Assembly (NCBI RefSeq): GCF_011397115.1
Contig: NZ_AP022822.1
Coordinates: 2,702,501 to 2,740,356 of the forward strand
DNA length: 37,856 nucleotides
Direction of reading: 5' to 3'
From: Enterococcus saigonensis
GTDB taxonomy: Bacteria > Bacillota > Bacilli > Lactobacillales > Enterococcaceae
Shown: positions 19,197 through 25,864 of the stretch, piece after piece
Layout: every line of letters begins with the position of its first letter
How positions within the stretch are numbered: position 1 is the stretch's first letter
Made by a program: the position numbers and the translations under genes
Notes under the pieces: generated by a model
Database searches by the model: none
What the model saw: the letters and a program-made list of their open reading frames with translations, nothing else
Told to the model about the DNA's origin: nothing

Positions 19197-19322
19197 ATGA
19201 TAAAATATATTTTTAAAGTTCCAATTAAACGTATGCCCCTTAAGCAGAAGCTACAAGGTACTCCAAAAGGAAAAGAAATTACAGCTACTGACAAGAATAC
19301 GACAGTATCATCTATTGCATAA
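19197..19322 (+). CDS. Possible small or decayed ORF (41 residues)
   Basis: An ATG-initiated frame encodes a basic peptide starting MIKYIFKVPIKRMPLKQ and ending TTVSSIA. Codon use looks protein-like, but there is no ribosome-binding site before the ATG, the upstream DNA is a terminator hairpin, and I recognise no family. It may be the remnant of a larger gene. Low confidence. Confidence 0.2.
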   Translation: MIKYIFKVPIKRMPLKQKLQGTPKGKEITATDKNTTVSSIA

Positions 19323-19391
19323 TTTAATCAAAACAAAAATCATTTAACAAATGTCAAAAAGCTATTTCAAAAACGTCTAAATTTTTAGTCT

Positions 19392-20024
19392 TTAATTTAC
19401 TTTGGCGACAAACTCAAGCAGCTGTTTTTTATCATAAAGCTGATGATTGCATTTGTCGCTATCGACACAAATATAGTTTCCACGTTTTGTGTAAGTTCCG
19501 TCGCCACCTTTTTTGGTCGTCGCTAAAAATAGCGCAACTTCACTGGTTTTATGACAAATGGAGCAAACATTTTTTAAGATATTACTTGAAAAGTTACCTT
19601 TTAAACCTTGGAGGCCACTCTCGTCATAATACAACATAAACTTTTGTTGCTGACCAGCATCATTCCAGCCGACATAGGTGTGTTCTTTTAAATCCATAGC
19701 GTCAAAATTTGGTAAATGTAATTTTTTGGTTTTGCGAAAAATTTTTTCCACTTGCTTACTACTTGGCACAACAAAGGGTGTCACTTGCTCTTTTAAATCG
19801 TTTAAATAACGTTCAGCTGCGGCTTTTGTCAAATGTGGATTTAAAATAAATTCTACCAAGGCTGCTTTTTGAGTAGTGTTTTCTGGCAAAATTGTATTAA
19901 TTTTTTCAGTTGTTAAAGCCTGGACGGCATTGACTGTTTGTTTGTCATTGACAGATTGATAAACATTAATCAAATCATCAATGTCTTTTGCTAGTGCAAA
20001 AAATTGATAAGGTTCTAAATTCAT
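19392..20024 (-). CDS. FusB/FusC-type elongation factor G-binding protein
   Basis: A two-domain protein of 210 residues, close to the 213 typical of FusB/FusC. The N-terminal helical bundle (about 1-90) is followed by a C-terminal domain with a four-cysteine zinc finger: C154-x2-C157, then C186-x5-C192, the same spacing as FusB. FusB-type proteins bind domains III-V of EF-G and drive release of EF-G from the ribosome, rescuing translation when fusidic acid traps it. Chromosomal homologues in Listeria and enterococci are established. A resistance phenotype here is inferred. The start at ATG 20024 follows AGAAAGGA; the open frame upstream belongs to the leader. A leader ORF and hairpin precede it. 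Confidence 0.85.
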   Translation of the reverse strand: MNLEPYQFFALAKDIDDLINVYQSVNDKQTVNAVQALTTEKINTILPENTTQKAALVEFILNPHLTKAAAERYLNDLKEQVTPFVVPSSKQVEKIFRKTKKLHLPNFDAMDLKEHTYVGWNDAGQQQKFMLYYDESGLQGLKGNFSSNILKNVCSICHKTSEVALFLATTKKGGDGTYTKRGNYICVDSDKCNHQLYDKKQLLEFVAKVN

Positions 20025-20047
20025 AAGATTTTCCTTTCTCCAAACCG

Positions 20048-20083
20048 CTGATGCGCAGAAGAAAGTCACAACTGCGACATCAG
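20048..20083 (-). promoter_or_regulatory. Leader hairpin before the fusB-like gene
   Basis: CTGATG-T-CGCAG pairs with CTGCGCATCAG (11 bp, one bulged T). The stop codon of the leader ORF lies in its left arm. Loop sequence CTTTCTTC (20065-20058) is also complementary to GGAGAAAG (20041-20034), which overlaps the fusB ribosome-binding site. The layout fits translational attenuation, as proposed for staphylococcal fusB. Confidence 0.6.
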
Positions 20084-20130
20084 AATAACTGCCAGCCAAT
20101 TGTGCGTACAGAAGATACAAATCGTATCAT
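20080..20130 (-). CDS. Leader peptide ORF upstream of the fusB-like gene
   Basis: A 16-codon ORF, MIRFVSSVRTIGWQLF, has a good ribosome-binding site, AAGGTGG, seven bases before its ATG. It starts about 23 bases after the predicted transcription start and ends inside the left arm of the leader hairpin. It is in a different frame from the downstream gene. No other role for such a short ORF is evident, so I read it as a regulatory leader peptide. Confidence 0.6.
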   Translation of the reverse strand: MIRFVSSVRTIGWQLF

Positions 20131-20159
20131 GTGACCACCACCTTGTTATAATCCCCGTT

Positions 20160-20188
20160 ATCATACCCGTATTTCAAAAAAAATGCAA
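20160..20188 (-). promoter_or_regulatory. Promoter of the fusB-like gene
   Basis: Read leftward: TTGCAT (20183-20188), 17-base spacer, TATGAT (20160-20165). Transcription would begin near 20153. Confidence 0.65.
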
Positions 20189-20482
20189 CGGTCTCACGTA
20201 GCTAGTCAAAAAAGCTAAAAATTGATAGAGTGGAAATAGAAAAGCGTTGCAAATTCGTTTAAGTCGCAAGTATTTGGAGGAAATTTGCTAAATTATCTGT
20301 CAAATGTCTCAAAATTTCACCTTCATACTGTAACAGATTCATTTGTAGCACTAGACAGCTAGAAAAATAGCATGAACTTAATTGATCTGCCAGTAACCAG
20401 ATTCATATTTTATCAATTTGCTACAGGCTCACAAACTAAACTACCTACTTATTAATCTAAGCACTGTCTAAGGAGGACTACT

Positions 20483-21184
20483 ATGAAAGTTTTATTTATT
20501 TTTGAGGACGGTATTTTTTCCACATTTTTTGTTTATGACTTACAGGATAACGGTACTTTATGGCGTATTTGCCCCGAAATCAAGCTACACAATATTACCT
20601 TAGGAGAATTGTACGTCAAAAATTCAATCACTGATTTTTTGAAATACTTCTCTGTTGCATTTTCTCAAAACGTGACCAAATATTTTATTTTGACAAAAAA
20701 AGAAGGATTAGCTGCAGTGAAAGAGGCTGGCCTGGGCGCAGATGGTCTGTTAACCATTACAGTTGAAAAAGATTTTACCGCTTTAAAAAACGGTCAAAAA
20801 TTCTTACTCGGACCGCAGAAACTCTCGCTAGCCGAAATTGATGCTTATTCAAGTTATCAAATCGACGATGATCAATCTTTTGATGTTTTCACTCGGCAAG
20901 AAGATTTAATTCGCTTTATGAAATGGAAAACCGTAACTCCCAGCCTAAGCGCCATTACACAAAACTTAGGTACGGTCAAAGAGCATACAAAAAGTAATCT
21001 GGGTTTACGGGATATGCTAAAACTTGGTACAGGGTATCTGGCTAAGGGTAACGCCCGTATGAAAAAAATCACTGTGCCAGCTGCTGGTACTTACAGTGTC
21101 ACCGGTAACTTTCCCTATCAATTAGACAAAGTAAATTGGGATAAAAATAGCATTCAACTACATCCCGATTTACGCAGTGACTAA
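20483..21184 (+). CDS. LCP-fold-like protein without membrane anchor (divergent)
   Basis: A 233-residue protein whose order of elements resembles the LytR-CpsA-Psr (LCP) domain. It has an early beta segment (VLFIFEDGIFSTFFVYDL), a stretch like NAxYxxGG-linked helices ending in VTKYFILTKKEGLAAVKEAGLGADGLLTITV (compare LCP Y-x-I-D-F-x-G-x-x-x-x-V-x-x-x-G-G-V), GPQKLSLAEIDAYSSY where LCP enzymes have GxQxLxGxxALxYxR, and FTRQEDLIRFMKWK for the RQ-x-x-I segment. The N-terminal membrane helix and the catalytic arginines are not visible, so ligase activity is doubtful. AAGGAGG precedes ATG by nine bases. It is a lone head-on gene. The assignment is by pattern only. Confidence 0.4.
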   Translation: MKVLFIFEDGIFSTFFVYDLQDNGTLWRICPEIKLHNITLGELYVKNSITDFLKYFSVAFSQNVTKYFILTKKEGLAAVKEAGLGADGLLTITVEKDFTALKNGQKFLLGPQKLSLAEIDAYSSYQIDDDQSFDVFTRQEDLIRFMKWKTVTPSLSAITQNLGTVKEHTKSNLGLRDMLKLGTGYLAKGNARMKKITVPAAGTYSVTGNFPYQLDKVNWDKNSIQLHPDLRSD

Positions 21185-21200
21185 TCTTTTTAAGGACCAT

Positions 21201-21245
21201 AAAAAGATAGAAGACTACTTTTTAACGTAATCTTCTATCTTTTTT
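21201..21245. terminator. Bidirectional terminator between the LCP-like and SPFH genes
   Basis: AAAAAGATAGAAGA pairs with TCTTCTATCTTTTT around a short loop, with A- and T-runs on both sides. It serves both converging genes. Confidence 0.9.
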
Positions 21246-21262
21246 ATCATTTTAAGTTACCG

Positions 21263-22213
21263 CTATTTTTTATCCGTCGCATCCCAAACTTGTTTAATTG
21301 CCGGGATATTGCCAATCTCCGTTAAATTACTTGGTAAGATAACGGTATTATGATTATTTTCCACCACATGCTTAAAGGCTTCAATGCCTAGATAAGACAG
21401 CATTTTTTCATCAATTTGACTTTCTTGAATGGCTTGGTTAATTTCTTTGATTCGTTTTTTTTCTGCTTCTGTCACAATTTGAATCCGTTGCGCTTCTGCT
21501 TCTGCATCGATTTTAATTCTTTCTGCTCGGGCTGTCGCATCAATTTTTGTTTGTTTTGCCCGTGCTGCTGCATCAATCTCCATTTCCGAGGCTTTGGCTT
21601 CAGAGTCCAAAATAACAGATTGTTTTTTACCTTCTGAAATGGTAATCAAAGATTCTTTATCGCGACTCGCTGTAATTAGTTTATTCATCGAATTCACGAT
21701 TTCATCTGATACTGAAATTTCGCCAATATTAATGCGGTCAATTGATAATCCATAACCTGCAGTAATATCTTTCACACTTTCAAACAAAGCGACATTAATT
21801 TCTTCGGTCCCATTTAACACTTCATTTAAATCCATTTTTCCAATAATGCCCCGTAAATTAGACTGACAATCTTGAATCATGGAAACAACTGAATTTTGGT
21901 TATCGTAAACAAAAGCACGGACATCTGTGACATGATACTTGATTGCTTCATCGATTTCTACGATAACATTATCTTTTGTAATCACACTTTGAGGGTCAAT
22001 TTGAATAGGGATTTGCTTTAAAGAAACGCGTTGTTTGACGTTGTATAAAATAGGAATTAGAAAATGTAAACCTGGATCTAAGGATTTCACGTACTTCCCA
22101 AAACTTTCTACAACTTTTACTTCTCCTTGTTCCACAATGATGACCATTTGTGACAACAGTAAAATAAGTAACCCGATAATTACGATAACAAAAAATACGC
22201 TAAAAATTGCCAA
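21263..22213 (-). CDS. SPFH/band-7 membrane scaffold protein (slipin/QmcA-like)
   Basis: A 316-residue protein with one N-terminal membrane segment (about 3-25), an SPFH domain (about 28-190, VEQGEVKVVESFGKYVKSLDPGLHFLIP) and a long Ala/Glu/Lys coiled coil (about 195-265, heptad-like runs such as DATARAERIKIDAEAEAQRI). Such proteins form oligomeric ring or cage-like membrane assemblies and organise microdomains and membrane proteases. The only plausible start is TTG 22213, just after an in-frame TGA, overlapping the stop of the NfeD-like gene by 14 bases. Pairing with an NfeD partner is a well-known gene arrangement. Confidence 0.88.
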   Translation of the reverse strand: MAIFSVFFVIVIIGLLILLLSQMVIIVEQGEVKVVESFGKYVKSLDPGLHFLIPILYNVKQRVSLKQIPIQIDPQSVITKDNVIVEIDEAIKYHVTDVRAFVYDNQNSVVSMIQDCQSNLRGIIGKMDLNEVLNGTEEINVALFESVKDITAGYGLSIDRINIGEISVSDEIVNSMNKLITASRDKESLITISEGKKQSVILDSEAKASEMEIDAAARAKQTKIDATARAERIKIDAEAEAQRIQIVTEAEKKRIKEINQAIQESQIDEKMLSYLGIEAFKHVVENNHNTVILPSNLTEIGNIPAIKQVWDATDKK

Positions 22214-22430
22214 TGTAATTCACATCACTTTCGTATAATGTATTGTTGACTTGAACCAATAATGCATTGGGTGTGTAAGATACGACCTCTAACATATCCC
22301 CCACTGCTGGCAAACCTGAGACAACTTTATAATCATACCAGCTGCCTAAAATTCGCACACTGCCAGTAAAACTCTCCTTGGTCGTACGAAAACATTTTCC
22401 TATCGTTTTTTCCATTTGATAATCTGCCAA
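22200..22430 (-). CDS. Short NfeD-like OB-fold protein
   Basis: About 76 residues corresponding to the C-terminal OB-fold domain of NfeD (KTIGKCFRTTKESFTGSVRILG...VVSYTPNALLVQV) with no membrane segments. NfeD proteins partner SPFH proteins, and this one overlaps the SPFH gene by 14 bases. No ATG has a good ribosome-binding site. I prefer TTG 22430, twelve bases after AGGAGG, with ATG 22415 the alternative and TTG 22457 unlikely because it lies upstream of the AGGAGG. The lack of transmembrane helices makes it a minimal version. Confidence 0.65.
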   Translation of the reverse strand: MADYQMEKTIGKCFRTTKESFTGSVRILGSWYDYKVVSGLPAVGDMLEVVSYTPNALLVQVNNTLYESDVNYIGNF

Positions 22431-22485
22431 TAGACCAACCCACCTCCTGCGTACCAAACCTCAAGCCCCAACCTTGATTGCCACC

Positions 22486-22494
22486 ATTATACCA
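22486..22494 (-). promoter_or_regulatory. Extended -10 promoter of the NfeD-SPFH operon
   Basis: The minus strand reads TGGTATAAT, a perfect extended -10 with consensus TATAAT. No good -35 is present at normal spacing. It lies about 56 bases before the preferred start. Confidence 0.65.
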
Positions 22495-22722
22495 CTTGCA
22501 AAAAAAACAACTAGTGAAATATTTGGTAACAAACACCTTTTTGCTTTAAAATAAAATTCTAGAAAAAATGTTTTCGTTAGTTCTTTTATGCATTATGTAC
22601 TAATGTCTCCTTTCACAAAATTGTAACGTGTATTTTTTAAGTTATCTCCTTATTGCAAAAGACTACTTGTCTAAATAGTTTTTTTATCAGCATCTAAAAT
22701 GAATAAAAGAGGTGTATCTTCC

Positions 22723-23634
22723 ATGGCTTTTTTTAAAAAAGAACCTACCAAACAAGATCAATTGCAACAAAAATTACGGACTTGGCTTATGCAACATGCC
22801 GGACAAGAAATCGCCTTAAACGATTTAAATGAGTACCTCTATCAAAATGATATTTTTACATTAGCTTATTTTGCAGAGGTCGGCTTTCAGGCACCCCAGA
22901 AACAAGTCGTGCAAAATGCCTGCATTTCCAAAAATGCTGCTCAAAAAATAGCAGCCATTAAAGAATCAGACTTTAATCATGAATTAACTACTACAAAAGA
23001 AGAAAAATCTATCTTGAACGGTATTATTACCAGTGATAAAAACTATTTTCGTCTCTATGTAACCCCCTCTTCTTTTCAAGTTGGCTGCTTACTGCTCGCT
23101 TTCTTACCTGAGACTAACGTCTACCAAGCTGATAAAAAAACTGGTGCTTTTGTCTTAAATACGATAAAAGAACTTCTTTATCTTTGCTATCGTTTTGATT
23201 TAGCGCAACATCCCCAATTGGCAGCCAAAAATTTGCCGCTAATGAGACTAGATCCCCCGTCTGTTACTCAGCCTATTTTGACAACATTAACAGCTATTCA
23301 AAATAAAACTATTGCAGAAATAAATTTGCAATATTTATTTACTTGGGTCTTGCAATATAGTGCCACAATTACTGCGACTAGCACTCTTTTTGCAGCCTAT
23401 TCATCTGCTACTTTACCCTCAGCAATACAAACTAAAACTCAAGCAATTATAACGGAATTGTCCGCAAATTTTGCAAGCAGTGCCACTACATTAACAGAAA
23501 CGACCGAACAAGATTCTTTGGCCATGAGTGCACAATTATTGGAACAAATTCCCCATTTGTTCCAAGATGCCAATCAAAAAATGATGGATTTCAACCAGCA
23601 ATTACAAGAACAAGCAGAAAAAGAAAACCAATAA
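22723..23634 (+). CDS. Unrecognised 303-residue cytosolic protein
   Basis: I recognise no family. The protein starts MAFFKKEPTKQDQLQQKLRTWL and is mostly helical, with no convincing membrane segments or signal peptide. A central hydrophobic part (VGCLLLAFLPETNVYQ, LNTIKELLYLCYRF) precedes a Thr/Ser/Ala-rich stretch (about 220-270) and a Gln/Glu-rich C-terminal helix with coiled-coil character. The start at ATG 22723 is chosen because AGAGGTG lies before it; an upstream in-frame ATG at 22699 lacks a site. It is a single gene in head-on orientation between the NfeD promoter and the mnmG terminator. The parS-like site lies just downstream. Confidence 0.7.
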   Translation: MAFFKKEPTKQDQLQQKLRTWLMQHAGQEIALNDLNEYLYQNDIFTLAYFAEVGFQAPQKQVVQNACISKNAAQKIAAIKESDFNHELTTTKEEKSILNGIITSDKNYFRLYVTPSSFQVGCLLLAFLPETNVYQADKKTGAFVLNTIKELLYLCYRFDLAQHPQLAAKNLPLMRLDPPSVTQPILTTLTAIQNKTIAEINLQYLFTWVLQYSATITATSTLFAAYSSATLPSAIQTKTQAIITELSANFASSATTLTETTEQDSLAMSAQLLEQIPHLFQDANQKMMDFNQQLQEQAEKENQ

Positions 23635-23670
23635 AAAACTTTCGACTTTTTGGGATTTTTTCTTCAAAAA

Positions 23671-23686
23671 AGTTTCATGTGAAACA
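23671..23686. other. parS-like ParB binding site
   Basis: AGTTTCATGTGAAACA matches the B. subtilis-type parS (TGTTTCACGTGAAACA) at 14 of 16 positions and keeps the palindromic arms GTTTCA/TGAAAC. It lies between genes, about 12 kb from dnaA, in a genome region that encodes parA and parB. Functional binding is inferred. Confidence 0.65.
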
Positions 23687-23743
23687 TTTTCCTCATTTTT
23701 GTCGTTTGAAAAATCAGTAATGAAATCCTATTGGGTCATCTCT

Positions 23744-23782
23744 AAAAAAACACAGCCGCAAAAGTTGCAGCTGTGTTTTTTT
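23744..23782. terminator. Bidirectional terminator at the mnmG 3' end
   Basis: ACACAGC-CGCAA pairs with TTGCAGCTGTGT around AAG, flanked by a 7-base A-run and a 7-base T-run. It overlaps the end of mnmG. Confidence 0.9.
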
Positions 23783-25673
23783 AATTGGTAACTTTTGCAA
23801 TTCTACCTTGTTCGATATAAACCATTAAAATACTCAAGTCAGCAGGATTGACACCACTAATGCGGCTTGCTTGAGCAATGGTTTCTGGTTGAATCTTAGT
23901 TAATTTCTGACGCGCTTCTGTTGCCAGACCATTAATCGCCTCGTAATCAATGTTAGTTGGAATCTTTTTGGCTTCCATCCGTTTTAATTTTTCTACTTTT
24001 TCTAAGGCTTTTTTGATGTAGCCTTCGTATTTAATTTGAATTTCAACTTGTTCGATCTCTTTTGGGGAAAGATTCTCGTCAGCTTCGATAAATTGCAGTA
24101 ATTCAGCGTAACTAATTTCTGGTCGGCGTAAAAATTCGTTGGCCAAGACACCGTCTTTTAATTGCGCTGCGCCTTTTTTCTCTAAAAAGGCTTGTACTTG
24201 CGCCGTGGGTTTAATTCTAATTTTCATTAAGCGGGCAATTTCATTTTCAACAGCTTCTTTTTTAGCCAAATAAGCTTGGTATTGTTCTTCTTTCACTAAA
24301 CCAATTTCATGACCCATTTCTGTTAGACGCAAATCCGCATTATCGTGGCGCAAAATCAAACGATATTCCGCACGACTAGTTAAAAGACGATAAGGTTCTT
24401 GTGTCCCTTTTGTCACTAAGTCGTCAATCATTACGCCAATATAACCATCGCTACGTTTTAAAATTAACGGCTCTTTGCCTTGTACTTTTAAGCCAGCATT
24501 AATTCCGGCGATTAAACCTTGGCCAGCTGCTTCTTCATATCCAGAAGTACCGTTTGTTTGACCTGCAGTATAGAGATTTTCAATTAATTTTGTTTCCAAT
24601 GTTGGGCGCAATTGATGAGGCACGACCACATCGTATTCAATCGCATAACCTGTCCGCATCATTTCGACGTTTTGCAAACCCGCAATCGAACGCAACATAT
24701 CCACTTGCACATCTTCTGGCATTGAAGTAGACAAACCTTGCACATAAACTTCTTCTGTGTTTAAGCCTTCTGGTTCTAAGAAAAGTTGATGGCGTTCTTT
24801 ATCGGCAAAACGCACAATCTTATCTTCAATTGACGGACAATATCTCGCCCCTACACCTTCAACAATACCGGTAAACATTGGCGCACGATGTAAATTAGCC
24901 CGAATGATTTCGTGGGTTTTAGGACTGGTATATGTTAACCAGCACGGTTCTTGCTCTTGTTTGTAGGCACTATCTGGTGTTGAAAAACTAAAGTGATTCG
25001 CTTCTTTATCGCCAGGTTGAATTTCTGTTTGATTATAATCAATTGAACCTGCTTTAACCCGTGGTGGTGTCCCCGTTTTAAAACGCGCAATTTCAAAACC
25101 CAATTCTTTTAAACTATTGGCAAGACCAACTGAAGGCTGGGAATTATTAGGACCAGAAGAGTATTTTAATTCACCGATGATAATTTCACCTCTTAACGCA
25201 GTGCCGGCGGTAATAATGACCGCTTTTGCACTGTAACGAGCACCCGTGTTAGTAATTACACCTTGACAAACACCCTCTTCAACGATTAATTTTTCTGCCA
25301 TTCCTTGACGCAAGGTCAAATTTTCTTCTTTTTCAATTGTATGCTTCATTTCTTGCGCATAAGCATGTTTATCTGCTTGTGCACGCAACGCTCGAACTGC
25401 CGGACCTTTACCTGTATTTAGCATTCGCATTTGGATATATGTCTTGTCGATATTTTTACCCATCTCACCGCCGAGGGCATCAATTTCTCGCACCACAACC
25501 CCTTTAGCTGGACCACCAACTGAAGGATTACATGGCATAAAGGCCACCATATCCAAATTAATCGTCAAAAGCAGCGTTTTATTGCCCATACGTGCATTCG
25601 CTAACGCTGCTTCACTTCCCGCATGACCAGCACCGACAACGATAACATCATAATTCTCTGCTTGATATTCCAT
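23781..25673 (-). CDS. mnmG: tRNA uridine-5-carboxymethylaminomethyl synthesis enzyme MnmG (GidA)
   Basis: A FAD-dependent enzyme of 630 residues that works with MnmE to install (carboxymethyl)aminomethyl groups at U34 of tRNAs, using methylene-THF, glycine or ammonium. The N-terminal FAD-binding motif VVGAGHAGSEAA (12-23), the CNPSVGGPAKG segment with its conserved cysteine, and the C-terminal helical domain (SRISGVNPADLSIL) are present at full length. It lies downstream of mnmE, separated by 191 bases that hold a large hairpin (element E). GAGGAG precedes the ATG. Confidence 0.98.
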   Translation of the reverse strand: MEYQAENYDVIVVGAGHAGSEAALANARMGNKTLLLTINLDMVAFMPCNPSVGGPAKGVVVREIDALGGEMGKNIDKTYIQMRMLNTGKGPAVRALRAQADKHAYAQEMKHTIEKEENLTLRQGMAEKLIVEEGVCQGVITNTGARYSAKAVIITAGTALRGEIIIGELKYSSGPNNSQPSVGLANSLKELGFEIARFKTGTPPRVKAGSIDYNQTEIQPGDKEANHFSFSTPDSAYKQEQEPCWLTYTSPKTHEIIRANLHRAPMFTGIVEGVGARYCPSIEDKIVRFADKERHQLFLEPEGLNTEEVYVQGLSTSMPEDVQVDMLRSIAGLQNVEMMRTGYAIEYDVVVPHQLRPTLETKLIENLYTAGQTNGTSGYEEAAGQGLIAGINAGLKVQGKEPLILKRSDGYIGVMIDDLVTKGTQEPYRLLTSRAEYRLILRHDNADLRLTEMGHEIGLVKEEQYQAYLAKKEAVENEIARLMKIRIKPTAQVQAFLEKKGAAQLKDGVLANEFLRRPEISYAELLQFIEADENLSPKEIEQVEIQIKYEGYIKKALEKVEKLKRMEAKKIPTNIDYEAINGLATEARQKLTKIQPETIAQASRISGVNPADLSILMVYIEQGRIAKVTN

Positions 25674-25697
25674 GAAATAAATTCGCTCCTCTTAGCT

Positions 25698-25805
25698 GCT
25701 GTATAGACTGGGCTGACAGGGAGTAATAAGATAAAACCAACTGGATGACGTTTTGTGGCATTTAGTTGGTTTTTCTTATTATCGAACTGTTAAGTCTATT
25801 ACAGC
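25698..25805. repeat. Long two-tier hairpin element E between mnmE and mnmG
   Basis: Outer arms GCTGTATAGACT (25698-25709) and AGTCTATTACAGC (25793-25805) and inner arms AATAAGATAAAACCAACT and AGTTGGTTTTTCTTATT are almost fully complementary. The mnmE-mnmG transcript could fold here into a hairpin of about 108 nt. There is no U-run directly after it, so it need not terminate; processing or stability control is plausible. Confidence 0.65.
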
Positions 25806-25864
25806 GCGATTTAATCTAGTGTCTGAATTTCCTTATTTTTATTATTTTAAAATTTTTAACCGTT

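Noticed and set aside
20271..20360. 25-codon TTG-initiated frame after GGAGG on the plus strand between the fusB-like and LCP-like genes
   Set aside because: Spacing of four bases is poor, and there is no promoter, family or structural context.
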